In this document: positions 32,066-39,217 of the stretch, piece after piece
Numbering within the stretch: the stretch's first letter is position 1
How the letters are laid out: every line of letters begins with the position of its first letter
DNA from: a virus
Length of the DNA: 64,000 nucleotides
Reading direction: 5' to 3' (one strand)
Virus record (IMG/VR): IMGVR_UViG_3300021960_000030
Location: 47,865 to 111,864 of that record
Program-made: the position numbers and the translations under genes
The notes under the pieces: model-generated
Seen by the model: only the letters and a program-made list of their open reading frames with translations
What the model was told of the DNA's origin: nothing
Databases searched by the model: none

Positions 32066-32137
32066 TCATCTGTCTGGGAATCGAACCCAGTTTCCAACTC
32101 CCTTGTCGGGGTGTCCTTACCAATAGACTACCAGATA
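32066..32137 (-). tRNA. Degenerate tRNA
   Basis: Acceptor (UAUCUGG/ACAGAUG, one mismatch), D-arm (GUCU-AUUGGUAA-GGAC) and T-arm (CUGGG-UUCGAUU-CCCAG) are clear. The anticodon arm CCCCGACAAGGG forms only three pairs and has no U at position 33. Its closest reading would be GAC (Val), but it does not look functional in decoding. It may be decaying or a processing spacer between tRNAs. Confidence 0.5.
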
Positions 32138-32141
32138 CCAA

Positions 32142-32215
32142 AGCCCACGGTCGGACTTGAACCGACGACCTACGGTTTACAAAACCGTTGCTCTATCCAG
32201 CTGAGCTACACAGGC
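32142..32215 (-). tRNA. tRNA-Thr (UGU)
   Basis: A 74-base cloverleaf: acceptor GCCUGUG/CGUGGGC with three G-U pairs, D-arm GCUC..GAGC, anticodon arm ACGGU-UUUGUAA-ACCGU (anticodon UGU) and T-arm UCGG-UUCAAGU-CCGA. CCA is not encoded. It is spaced by 4 bases from the degenerate tRNA and 3 from tRNA-Ser. Confidence 0.9.
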
Positions 32216-32218
32216 ATA

Positions 32219-32305
32219 CGGAGAGTTAGGGATTTGAACCCTAGAAGAGGTAACCCCCTTACAGCATTTCCAGTGCTGCTCCTTCAACCACTCGGACAAC
32301 TCTCC
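32219..32305 (-). tRNA. tRNA-Ser (GGA)
   Basis: An 87-base class II tRNA: acceptor GGAGAGU/ACUCUCC, anticodon arm CAGCA-CUGGAAA-UGCUG (anticodon GGA), a long variable arm rich in G and C, and T-arm UAGGG-UUCAAAU-CCCUA. CCA is not encoded. Its first 22 bases overlap the 3' end of the 73-residue reading frame on the same strand. Confidence 0.9.
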
Positions 32306-32505
32306 TCTTCTTTTTTGAGTTTGAAGTAGAGTTTGTAATACCTCTTCTTCATCTCGTCAAGGGTATCCATGTCTTCTTGGAAACCCATGTACTTAAGGAG
32401 CGAATATGACCCCTCAAGTTCACTTAGCAATCTTAGTATATTGACTGCTGATTTGTCAAACCCCCCAAATCGATATGCGTAGAAGTCGTCAGCCTGCTTC
32501 TTCAC
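32284..32505 (-). CDS. Unknown protein, 73 aa, ends inside tRNA-Ser
   Basis: GTG 32505 overlaps the TGA of the gene upstream (GTGA). The frame is helical and charged (LLSELEGSYSLLKYMGFQED) and ends with LKKEEESCPSG. Its last codons and stop lie in the acceptor and D-arm of tRNA-Ser, so processing of the tRNA would cut the 3' end of the mRNA. No family is recognised. Confidence 0.55.
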   Translation of the reverse strand: MKKQADDFYAYRFGGFDKSAVNILRLLSELEGSYSLLKYMGFQEDMDTLDEMKKRYYKLYFKLKKEEESCPSG

Positions 32506-32774
32506 AATGGGATGTCCTGATAGTTCTCGATCATATCATCGATACAGAACAGAATAGGATGGCAACCTTCCTCAATAAGGTATGAGGAATGCCTATACAT
32601 GTCATCCATGTTATAGGTTATGTTTGCTTGCTGCTCCTCTGGGATGTCATCCACGGTGAGATTGATATCTTCCAGTTCATCAAAGGTGAATGGTACTCCA
32701 TTGATGAACCAAAACTTGACGATACCAACGTTCTCTAAAAGACCGAACCCACTATGGATCTTGTATTTTACCAT
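32502..32774 (-). CDS. Unknown protein, 90 aa
   Basis: ATG 32774 opens a soluble protein with a beta-rich start (MVKYKIHSGFGLLENVGIVK), an acidic middle (INLTVDDIPEEQQANITYN), and a C-terminal helix with a Cys pair (GCHPILFCIDDM). A late AATAAATA lies 22 bases upstream. The stop is coupled to the next gene's GTG. The function is unknown. Confidence 0.6.
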   Translation of the reverse strand: MVKYKIHSGFGLLENVGIVKFWFINGVPFTFDELEDINLTVDDIPEEQQANITYNMDDMYRHSSYLIEEGCHPILFCIDDMIENYQDIPL

Positions 32775-32794
32775 AGTCCTGCACCTGTACAGTA

Positions 32795-33013
32795 TTATTT
32801 ATTACTGACACGCACAGTTTCCTCATGCATGATAATGTCAGTCTTCAGTTCAATGTCGTATAAACATTGAGCAACAGTGGAACATTTGCCCACATAAAAG
32901 TGCTGTTCATGTGTGATTAGTGTCCAATGGAATAGACAATCAATCTCACTATACCAGATCTTGATATCAAGATTCAAGTTCTGTCTGCATTTCTTGGAGT
33001 TGTTCGCGTACAT
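32795..33013 (-). CDS. Unknown protein, 72 aa
   Basis: I take ATG 33013 (MYANNSKKCRQNLNLDIKIW) as the start; a longer frame would overlap the antitoxin-like gene more. The protein is beta-rich with EIDCLFHWTLITHEQHFYVG and a charged C-terminus. It overlaps the upstream gene by 47 bases. No family is recognised and the start is uncertain. Confidence 0.5.
   Translation of the reverse strand: MYANNSKKCRQNLNLDIKIWYSEIDCLFHWTLITHEQHFYVGKCSTVAQCLYDIELKTDIIMHEETVRVSNK
32796..32803 (-). promoter_or_regulatory. Late promoter AATAAATA
   Basis: AATAAATA on the minus strand, 22 bases before ATG 32774, overlapping the stop of the gene upstream. It could also drive the tRNA cluster downstream. Confidence 0.55.
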
Positions 33014-33248
33014 AATCACGGGTTCCAATCGGATCAACAAATGATTCAGGATCAATAGGCAATCCCAAATCTCCCCCAATGGGAGGATTGAAGGAGGTTG
33101 CTTCTTTGTAAGTTGGTAGAGGTACCATCATCACCCGTGTGCCGTCTTCTCGGATGATCTTGACGGAACTACCACGACAGACGAGGTTAAACAGGAAATC
33201 AAAGTTGTCTTGTGCTTCCTGTTCGGTTACTTCGATAATGTTGTTCAT
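32967..33248 (-). CDS. Phd/YefM-type antitoxin-like protein
   Basis: The first 45 residues, IIEVTEQEAQDNFDFLFNLV followed by GSSVKIIREDGTRVMMVPL, follow the Phd/YefM fold (DNA-binding N-terminal domain of antitoxins). The C-terminal half (PPIGGDLGLPIDPESF and a final helix) would be the toxin-binding part. There is no toxin gene beside it. In a phage it may counteract a host toxin or regulate genes. The identification is by pattern. Confidence 0.65.
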   Translation of the reverse strand: MNNIIEVTEQEAQDNFDFLFNLVCRGSSVKIIREDGTRVMMVPLPTYKEATSFNPPIGGDLGLPIDPESFVDPIGTRDYVREQLQEMQTELES

Positions 33249-33433
33249 AGGACAAAACAGAAATCTTCTTCAGGAACCATTGCCCTGATGTGTTGAATAG
33301 TGTCGGAGAATCCTTCGGTACCGTCCTCATCAAACTTCCACTGGATCTCCTCTTGATACCCTTCGGAATCAAGCATGACGACCTTGCGGGAAGAGATGTG
33401 AACCCAGCAGTGCTCAAGAGTGGTGTCAGACAT
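33245..33433 (-). CDS. Conserved small cyanophage protein, 62 aa
   Basis: ATG 33433 begins MSDTTLEHCWVHISSRKVVM and continues WKFDEDGTEGFSDTIQHIRA. The pattern is familiar from short cyanophage genes. A TATGAT -10 at about 25 bases upstream and a C-rich leader are similar to the box promoters, but the box itself is not clear. Its TGA overlaps the ATG of the antitoxin-like gene. Confidence 0.6.
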   Translation of the reverse strand: MSDTTLEHCWVHISSRKVVMLDSEGYQEEIQWKFDEDGTEGFSDTIQHIRAMVPEEDFCFVL

Positions 33434-33501
33434 AGGGGGGTGTGTCGCTTACCCCCGTATCATAGCAAGTCTGTGTGGGTCCCGCAACCCCCCTGTGACA
33501 C

Positions 33502-36324
33502 TTAGTTAAGTAGCAGGGGCAGACCGTAGACCTGATGGGGTCCGACTGCACAACCAGTTGCCATGAAACCAGTGCCCACACCGTAGGATGCCAGACCCGT
33601 GGTCACTTGGTTCACGATAGCACCATTGCTGGATGCCACGATCTCACCGATGCCACCAGTGGGAGATGCCACGAAGGTGAAGTGAATCGCAGGTTGAGAA
33701 CCAGTGATAATGTCTGCCATGGTAGTGGGCATTGATTGTGCCACCGACATACGGACATGTGCAGGAGGTGTAGCACCAGGGAAGGGAAGGTCAGTCGTCA
33801 AATCGATAATAGCACCCTTAACGATATTGAACTGACCAGAGATAGCAGCAAGAGGGTTAAACAGTGCCACAAACTCAAATCGTCCACAGTTCAGGAACGA
33901 TGTAATCCAGTTTGCTTCCTGTGTAATCTCACCATCTGCACTGATGCCGATGTTGTTGCCTTCAATCTTGATCTGGTTACCGTTGAGTTTCAGGTTAGAG
34001 ATAGCGTTGATGCTAACTTGGTTACCCTGAATACGAACGTCACCAGAGTATGCAATGTTGTGGTCACCAGACTTACGCTCTGCAGACTTCTGCTCGTTGT
34101 CATCGTCAACAGATGTTGCAAGATTGGTGTACTTCATCGGAGGTGTAACTACACCAACACCACTGGGAGGATTGATAGGTTTCAGATTAGAGTAGAACTC
34201 CTCATCTTCCCTGCGGAGACGTTCTTCCAGAGACTCAACCCGATCTCTCAGAGTGATCATCTCACCAAAAGAGATTGTGTTCTTAGAAACAACATCGGTT
34301 TGTAAGTCCTTAGAAAGGAATGCCGTATTGTTCCTACGCTGAAGGTTTGTTGCTCCAGATGAAGTCTGGACAGTGGTAGTGGTGGTAGTGCCACCAGATG
34401 TGGAAGCACCAGAGTCACCAACCTTTGCTGTTGGTTTGCTGCTACCAGAGGCAGATGCCTGGGGACCGTTACCTTGAGAGTTGTTGATCGCACCTTCAAC
34501 TTCAATGTGCCAGTTACCATGCACCTTCAGATAGTAGTCACCTTCAATAGTGTCAATGCGGTTTGCTTTGACTGTGGTGCACTTGTCCCTTGCAATGATC
34601 TTAGTCTCGTTGTTAGGAACATTGGTGTGCTGGTTGCCTTGGTTATCTTGGAAGTTAGATACACCACCAGGACCCTGAGTTGCTGCCCACTCCTTACCCT
34701 TGGTTGCGTTGTGAATGACACGAGAACCATCAAGGAATGACTGAACTTCCATCACACGAATGTTGATTCCCTTGAATAGGTTATCAACGTATCCAGCAGA
34801 TGATGTGGCATCCGTCCACTCTTTCAGAGATGTTGGCAAACTGGTTGAACCAAACCCAGACATGCCAGTGACAAACTCCGACACGTCATTACAAGTGGTA
34901 CTACCTAATAGTGGGAACCATTGTTTAGTCTTTGGTTTCTTGATCTTTCGTCCGCAGTCCTTCTGGAATAGCAGACCGAGAAGTGCTTTCAGGATAGCAA
35001 TCAGAGAACCCCAGTTCAGTTTGGTGAAGTCCACTTTGAACAGCATGTCCAGAACAGACTTTGCTTGACCAATGAACTCAACACCAGACTTCAGAGCATT
35101 GACTGCAGACACCACAACTTTTGCAATGTCTCGTACCTTCTGAATCGTCTGGTTGATATTGGACAGGATTCTGTCGGTAATACCCTGTACCTTAGAAACG
35201 ATTGTAGATACAACATTGCTGACCTGAGATACCACCATGCCAACGATCTGGTCGGCAAATCCAGTTATGTCCGTTAGTGCTGACTGGACTATACTTAACC
35301 ACTGTGGGTGAGGCACACAGAATAGGTCAAGGATGAAACTGATTAGATCCAGGATCCCCAAGAAGATAGACAGAGGGATGAACGAGGAAATAATCTTAAC
35401 GATTGTGTTGATGATCTTGACCGTAATCTCTGCCAAGAACTCTTTGAGAGGTGCAAGGATTGCAGAGATACCAGAAGAGATATAGTTTGCTAGTTTACCT
35501 AGGTGCTCAAGAACTTTGTCACCGTTGATTCTCTTACCAGTGATCAGTGAAATGAACTGACCATCACTACCACTGGCGATTGATGCTGCCATTGTGCCCA
35601 ACTCAGTGAGCATACGGGTCAGACCTTTTTCAAAACCTTCACCAGCGGGACCGTTTGCACCGTCTGCCACTTCCTGAGACTCGGTAGGTGGTTTGAGTGG
35701 GTTAGTAACGGCGTTACCAGGGGTACATGCCTCAGCAGTGCTCAGACCGCCGCCTCGTGCCTCCTCAACCTGCCCTGCAGGTCCAGCAACCGCCTGCTGC
35801 TGGTCTTTTGCTAGTGGTGCACCACCATGGTTCTTCTCCCCTGCCAGCGTCGCCTGTTGGGGGGTGTTAGTTTCGTTCTCTTTAGCGACTGTAATGTCGG
35901 CAATAGTTGTTGCCTTGGTTGTCTCCTGTGCACCCTTACCTTTACCAGCAGCAGACTTCTGATCATCTGCTTGCTTGAAACCACGGAATGCACCCATGAC
36001 CACAGGCAGTTGTGCCTCATCTCCGTCAAGGAAGAATCCCATGACGAATGCACCAACCTGCAACTCAGTTGTGGTACCTGTACCCTTGATCTGAGGTTTA
36101 TCTGTAGGCAGAAGGACAGTTGCCCACGGAAGGTTTTCAGTAGGAAGTGTTTTGGTATAAGAATCAGCACCTTTGTTTGACTTGTTACCAGTGTACCAAC
36201 CAACAATACGGACCTTTACACGACCAAGTTGAGACGGGTCTTTGTTATCCTCAACTTCACCAACCCACCATACAAATCCGTCGCGACCTGCAAAATCTGT
36301 CTTGTAACCTTGAAGTCCTTCCAT
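33502..36324 (-). CDS. 5: Baseplate hub spike protein gp5-like, 940 aa
   Basis: Residues 1-125 form the OB-fold of gp5/VgrG (GFVWWVGEVEDNKDPSQLGR, then VKVRIVGWYTG and FVMGFFLDGDEAQLPVVMGA). A Gln-, Ala- and Pro-rich linker and a long hydrophobic helical part (residues 250-430) follow. Beta-prism repeats (VRIQGNQVSINAISNLKLNG) form the needle near residues 760-810. T4 gp5 carries a lysozyme domain, but none is visible here. It forms the central membrane-piercing spike with gp27. A GATAAATA late promoter precedes it. Confidence 0.85.
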   Translation of the reverse strand: MEGLQGYKTDFAGRDGFVWWVGEVEDNKDPSQLGRVKVRIVGWYTGNKSNKGADSYTKTLPTENLPWATVLLPTDKPQIKGTGTTTELQVGAFVMGFFLDGDEAQLPVVMGAFRGFKQADDQKSAAGKGKGAQETTKATTIADITVAKENETNTPQQATLAGEKNHGGAPLAKDQQQAVAGPAGQVEEARGGGLSTAEACTPGNAVTNPLKPPTESQEVADGANGPAGEGFEKGLTRMLTELGTMAASIASGSDGQFISLITGKRINGDKVLEHLGKLANYISSGISAILAPLKEFLAEITVKIINTIVKIISSFIPLSIFLGILDLISFILDLFCVPHPQWLSIVQSALTDITGFADQIVGMVVSQVSNVVSTIVSKVQGITDRILSNINQTIQKVRDIAKVVVSAVNALKSGVEFIGQAKSVLDMLFKVDFTKLNWGSLIAILKALLGLLFQKDCGRKIKKPKTKQWFPLLGSTTCNDVSEFVTGMSGFGSTSLPTSLKEWTDATSSAGYVDNLFKGINIRVMEVQSFLDGSRVIHNATKGKEWAATQGPGGVSNFQDNQGNQHTNVPNNETKIIARDKCTTVKANRIDTIEGDYYLKVHGNWHIEVEGAINNSQGNGPQASASGSSKPTAKVGDSGASTSGGTTTTTTVQTSSGATNLQRRNNTAFLSKDLQTDVVSKNTISFGEMITLRDRVESLEERLRREDEEFYSNLKPINPPSGVGVVTPPMKYTNLATSVDDDNEQKSAERKSGDHNIAYSGDVRIQGNQVSINAISNLKLNGNQIKIEGNNIGISADGEITQEANWITSFLNCGRFEFVALFNPLAAISGQFNIVKGAIIDLTTDLPFPGATPPAHVRMSVAQSMPTTMADIITGSQPAIHFTFVASPTGGIGEIVASSNGAIVNQVTTGLASYGVGTGFMATGCAVGPHQVYGLPLLLN

Positions 36325-36338
36325 GAACGAATGTCTTT

Positions 36339-36794
36339 TTACGGATTATTTATCTTGACAAATCTAAACTCTTTCATGGGATCATCGCTGATGTCCAAAC
36401 CCCAACGAAACTCTCCTGTCTTCGGATCTACACCCGTATCTCTAGATCTGTACTCTTCACCATTGAATCGTACATGAGAAATGACTTTCGTATCCCGTAG
36501 GATACAGTCTCCCTGTGGTTCACCCCACCACCAACCATCAAAGAATCCCCATTGAAAAGGACATGATGCTTCGTCAGTCTTTAGATTGACCGATGTAGTG
36601 AAACAGTTGAAATGCCTATCATATCTATACTCTACACGAAAGTGTCGATACGGTTCATTCTCACCCTGATACTTATACCAGGACTTAAAGTCTAACGTAC
36701 CGTCTTCGTTCTCAGTATATTTTACATGAATATGGGGCCATGCAGAGGGATTACTCTGCGCCTGGCGTTTGTTGCTGTAGTGTCCCAGCACCAT
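36339..36794 (-). CDS. cpeT: CpeT-like phycobiliprotein lyase
   Basis: The 151-residue protein from ATG 36794 starts MVLGHYSNKRQAQSNPSAWP, the CpeT/CpcT signature, and has FFDGWWWGEPQGDCILRDTK, then RSRDTGVDPKTGEFRWGL, with a final pattern of CpeT type (RWGLD...FRFVK). Such lyases attach bilins to Cys-153-type sites of phycobiliproteins. Cyanophages often carry this gene, so it may tune light harvesting during infection. It lies between gp5 and an oxygenase with 44 bases of overlap. Confidence 0.8.
   Translation of the reverse strand: MVLGHYSNKRQAQSNPSAWPHIHVKYTENEDGTLDFKSWYKYQGENEPYRHFRVEYRYDRHFNCFTTSVNLKTDEASCPFQWGFFDGWWWGEPQGDCILRDTKVISHVRFNGEEYRSRDTGVDPKTGEFRWGLDISDDPMKEFRFVKINNP
36347..36354 (-). 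promoter_or_regulatory. Late promoter GATAAATA
   Basis: GATAAATA on the minus strand, 23 bases upstream of ATG 36324, within the 3' end of the CpeT-like gene. Confidence 0.6.
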
Positions 36795-37383
36795 CTTGTG
36801 CCACATAATCATACCAACCAGTCACAATCATTTTCGTTTCATTTGGTGCAACCTTTCCCTGATGGAAATGTGTCCAATCAGCAGGCCATAGTAATGTCAA
36901 TCCCTTCACAGGTTTGATCATTGCTTCCTGCAGTGGGAAATATGTATGCCCACCTTCTTCAACGGTATTTAGATAGGTCATCCATGCCATAACACGATGC
37001 TGAGATGGAGTCTCGTTAGTCATCTTCTCAGTATGCATGGCAAAGTAACCCCCACCAGGAGGATACTGTTGAATGTTGAACGCTGAAACAAGGTCCCAAG
37101 AGATCTTACCGAATCCTGGGTATCTTGCGATGTATGTAATCGTTGCCTGTGCTAACTCTTCAATATATGCCTCTATTCTTGGGTCCTTAAGATGTACTGG
37201 GACCGTCATGTCAATGGAATCTTTGACGCTTGGGTTAACTCCGCTACCCGTATGTCCAGGTTCCTTAGACAGGTATTCGCATTCATTGAAGAACTCTATA
37301 ACTCCATCACACACAAGAGGATCAATCTTCGCTCCAGCGATGAAACTCTTAGGGTGGTTAATCTCAATAAGCTCTAAAGCCAT
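36751..37383 (-). CDS. 2OG-Fe(II) oxygenase (prolyl-4-hydroxylase type)
   Basis: The 210 residues carry the P4H layout: YPPGGGYFAMHTEK with the proximal His (here H-x-E rather than the usual H-x-D), VEEGGHTYFPLQEAMIKPVK, LLWPADWTHFHQG with the distal His, and a Lys in ETKMIVTGWYDY where P4H enzymes bind 2-oxoglutarate. It may hydroxylate Pro in virion or host proteins. The H-x-E variation should be noted. It precedes CP12 in the genome. Confidence 0.8.
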   Translation of the reverse strand: MALELIEINHPKSFIAGAKIDPLVCDGVIEFFNECEYLSKEPGHTGSGVNPSVKDSIDMTVPVHLKDPRIEAYIEELAQATITYIARYPGFGKISWDLVSAFNIQQYPPGGGYFAMHTEKMTNETPSQHRVMAWMTYLNTVEEGGHTYFPLQEAMIKPVKGLTLLWPADWTHFHQGKVAPNETKMIVTGWYDYVAQDGAGTLQQQTPGAE

Positions 37384-37436
37384 TCCTTTGAACCCTCACA
37401 GTGTTAATCATAATCATTTATTGGAGTCTTGTCAAG

Positions 37437-37649
37437 TCAGTCGTCGTAAACTCTACACTCAAGAGCACTCGGGTTGTTGTCGCAATACAGTTCAAGAGAT
37501 GTAGGATCGTGATGATCTTCGGGATGACGCTCAGCGTATGCCTCCAGTTCCTTAAGTTCGCCTTCAATGTGACGACGACGTTGAGCAGAGATCTGAGGAT
37601 CCATCAACTCAGCACGATCTACTTCGATGTGCTTTTCGATGTTTTCCAT
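37437..37649 (-). CDS. cp12: CP12-like Calvin-cycle inhibitor
   Basis: The 70-residue protein ends in YCDNNPSALECRVYDD, the CP12 C-terminal hairpin with C56 and C65 as the disulfide pair and the RVYDD tail that enters GAPDH. The N-terminal helix (residues 1-45) has EGELKELEAYAERH, which is related to the PRK-binding AWDxVEE region but altered, and lacks the N-terminal Cys pair, as in known phage CP12. It would shut down PRK and GAPDH. ATG 37649 is chosen over an upstream TTG. Confidence 0.8.
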   Translation of the reverse strand: MENIEKHIEVDRAELMDPQISAQRRRHIEGELKELEAYAERHPEDHHDPTSLELYCDNNPSALECRVYDD

Positions 37650-37676
37650 GGTCAAATGCGTATTAGTACGTACTAT

Positions 37677-37793
37677 TTAGTTGTTGTCCGTAAATACGTT
37701 TGTGATTGCGGTGAAGATTGAATGAAAAAACACATACAGGAAGAAAGTCTCGGTCGCCTCTTTCTTTGCCTGCTTCTTATAAGATTGAGCCAT
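37677..37793 (-). CDS. Putative 38-aa membrane peptide
   Basis: ATG 37793 gives 38 residues: a basic, hydrophilic start (MAQSYKKQAKKEAT) and a hydrophobic segment (TFFLYVFFHSIFTAITNVF). It lies between gp27 and cp12, 20 bases downstream of a GATAAATA late promoter, which argues for expression. The function is unknown. Confidence 0.5.
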   Translation of the reverse strand: MAQSYKKQAKKEATETFFLYVFFHSIFTAITNVFTDNN

Positions 37794-37812
37794 AAATCAC
37801 TTGTCGCTGCCC

Positions 37813-37820
37813 TATTTATC
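37813..37820 (-). promoter_or_regulatory. Late promoter GATAAATA
   Basis: GATAAATA on the minus strand lies 20 bases upstream of the 38-codon gene and covers the stop of gp27. A weaker ACTAAATA lies at 37674-37681, 25 bases before cp12. Confidence 0.6.
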
Positions 37821-39216
37821 ATTTAACACTGTCTCTGATGAGTTCTAGCGTTGTTGAGACACCTTCTTTGGTCCAAACGTGGGCAATGCCAGCAATCAAA
37901 TACTTACCAGAATAGACCTTATCTTCCTCAACTTTGTTAGCAGAAGAACGACCGAGAGGAATCAACACCTTGATCACGTCACCCGCTGCCAGAGCAGTGT
38001 TTCCAGGTACCTCAACCCTCAAACAGATCGCCCTGATTGCCTCGTAACGTGCCATAGCATAGGTTCCAACCTCCAGAGTATCCCCGTCAGCGGTGGGTGC
38101 ACCTGCTGTTGGATCACCTGCAGGTCTACCTTGCTGCTCCTTCTGATCCTTCAATCCAGGGAGGATTCTTAACTTGGCACGAGAAGGGAAATACTCTTCG
38201 TATTCCTTCATAAATGCCATCGGATTACCCTTTTCTAGGGTTGACATCTTGCCAAACATGGCACTATACTTGGATTCTCTAGGTCCAGTGATAGTTCCAC
38301 CACCACCGCCAGATGTATCTTGAGCGACAGCAGAACGAGTCATCACAGGCAACATAATACCCGATGTGACGTTGTAGATTGTTCCCGTTCTTAACTTCTC
38401 CAGGATGTGTGTGCGGTCAGGGAAAGCGATGTTGTTGATGAGATAGTAGTTACGTTCGGTGTCACTTTCCTGCACGTTGCTTTGCTCATACACATACTCA
38501 AAGTCGAGCGGTGGTTGCTCACACATGTAGTCGATGCTTTGGAAGTTGAAACCTCTACGATTCTCATAGAACAGAAATCCTGATTGTGTTTCGCTACCCT
38601 TTCCTTTGTTGGATCGAGTAACCTTATCACACATATAGTTGAGAAGGTCTACGGGTCTCCAGTTAGGAGACACGAAGTTAATCTTGGAGTGTGGTTCAAT
38701 AGCACCAGCATGTTTGAGTTTCTTTTGACCCTGCAGGTGTTCCTTAACGATATATTGAACGATGTCTTGCTTTCCTGAACCTGCCTTAGTTGCAGGTCCA
38801 AAAGAACCGAAGACGCGGTTCACCTCATTGTTCAGTGCTTCTGTGCTGACACAGTGAAGAATATAAGAACATGTTCTTTCAGTCTTGATCACACTTGCAA
38901 TCTTGAAGATCTGCCCTTCCCACTTCAAACTCTTTCCTTTAGAAGCATCAGTCACGATCTCCAAGTGCACAACCTCACCACCCCTCAATAGGTTGATGAA
39001 GTCAACAGATTCAATAATGGCGATATCTAGTCTGCAGAATGGCGAATCGATCGATTCATACCATGTAAACTCAGCAGCGACTGACTTCAGATCAAAAGAG
39101 TTCTTAGAGTCCTTCTTGAATCTAGATGCGAGATCCTTACTAACCTGTCGGTTGCCACCCGTTTTAGGAATCGTAATGGTTAGATCTTTAAGTTCGTAAC
39201 CTCTTGCTTCTGCCAT
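37819..39216 (-). CDS. 27: Baseplate hub subunit gp27-like, 465 aa
   Basis: The protein has the tube-like domains of gp27/VgrG: SPFCRLDIAIIESVDFINLL and WEGQIFKIASVIKTERTCSY in the first 130 residues, a middle helical region (KINFVSPNWRPVDLLNYMCD), FDFEYVYEQSNVQ-type beta strands, and a C-terminal barrel near AGIAHVWTKEGVSTTLELIR. In T4 a trimer of gp27 binds gp5 at the end of the tail tube. The neighbourhood (gp5, gp51, gp26) confirms this. Confidence 0.85.
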   Translation of the reverse strand: MAEARGYELKDLTITIPKTGGNRQVSKDLASRFKKDSKNSFDLKSVAAEFTWYESIDSPFCRLDIAIIESVDFINLLRGGEVVHLEIVTDASKGKSLKWEGQIFKIASVIKTERTCSYILHCVSTEALNNEVNRVFGSFGPATKAGSGKQDIVQYIVKEHLQGQKKLKHAGAIEPHSKINFVSPNWRPVDLLNYMCDKVTRSNKGKGSETQSGFLFYENRRGFNFQSIDYMCEQPPLDFEYVYEQSNVQESDTERNYYLINNIAFPDRTHILEKLRTGTIYNVTSGIMLPVMTRSAVAQDTSGGGGGTITGPRESKYSAMFGKMSTLEKGNPMAFMKEYEEYFPSRAKLRILPGLKDQKEQQGRPAGDPTAGAPTADGDTLEVGTYAMARYEAIRAICLRVEVPGNTALAAGDVIKVLIPLGRSSANKVEEDKVYSGKYLIAGIAHVWTKEGVSTTLELIRDSVK

Positions 39217-39217
39217 A

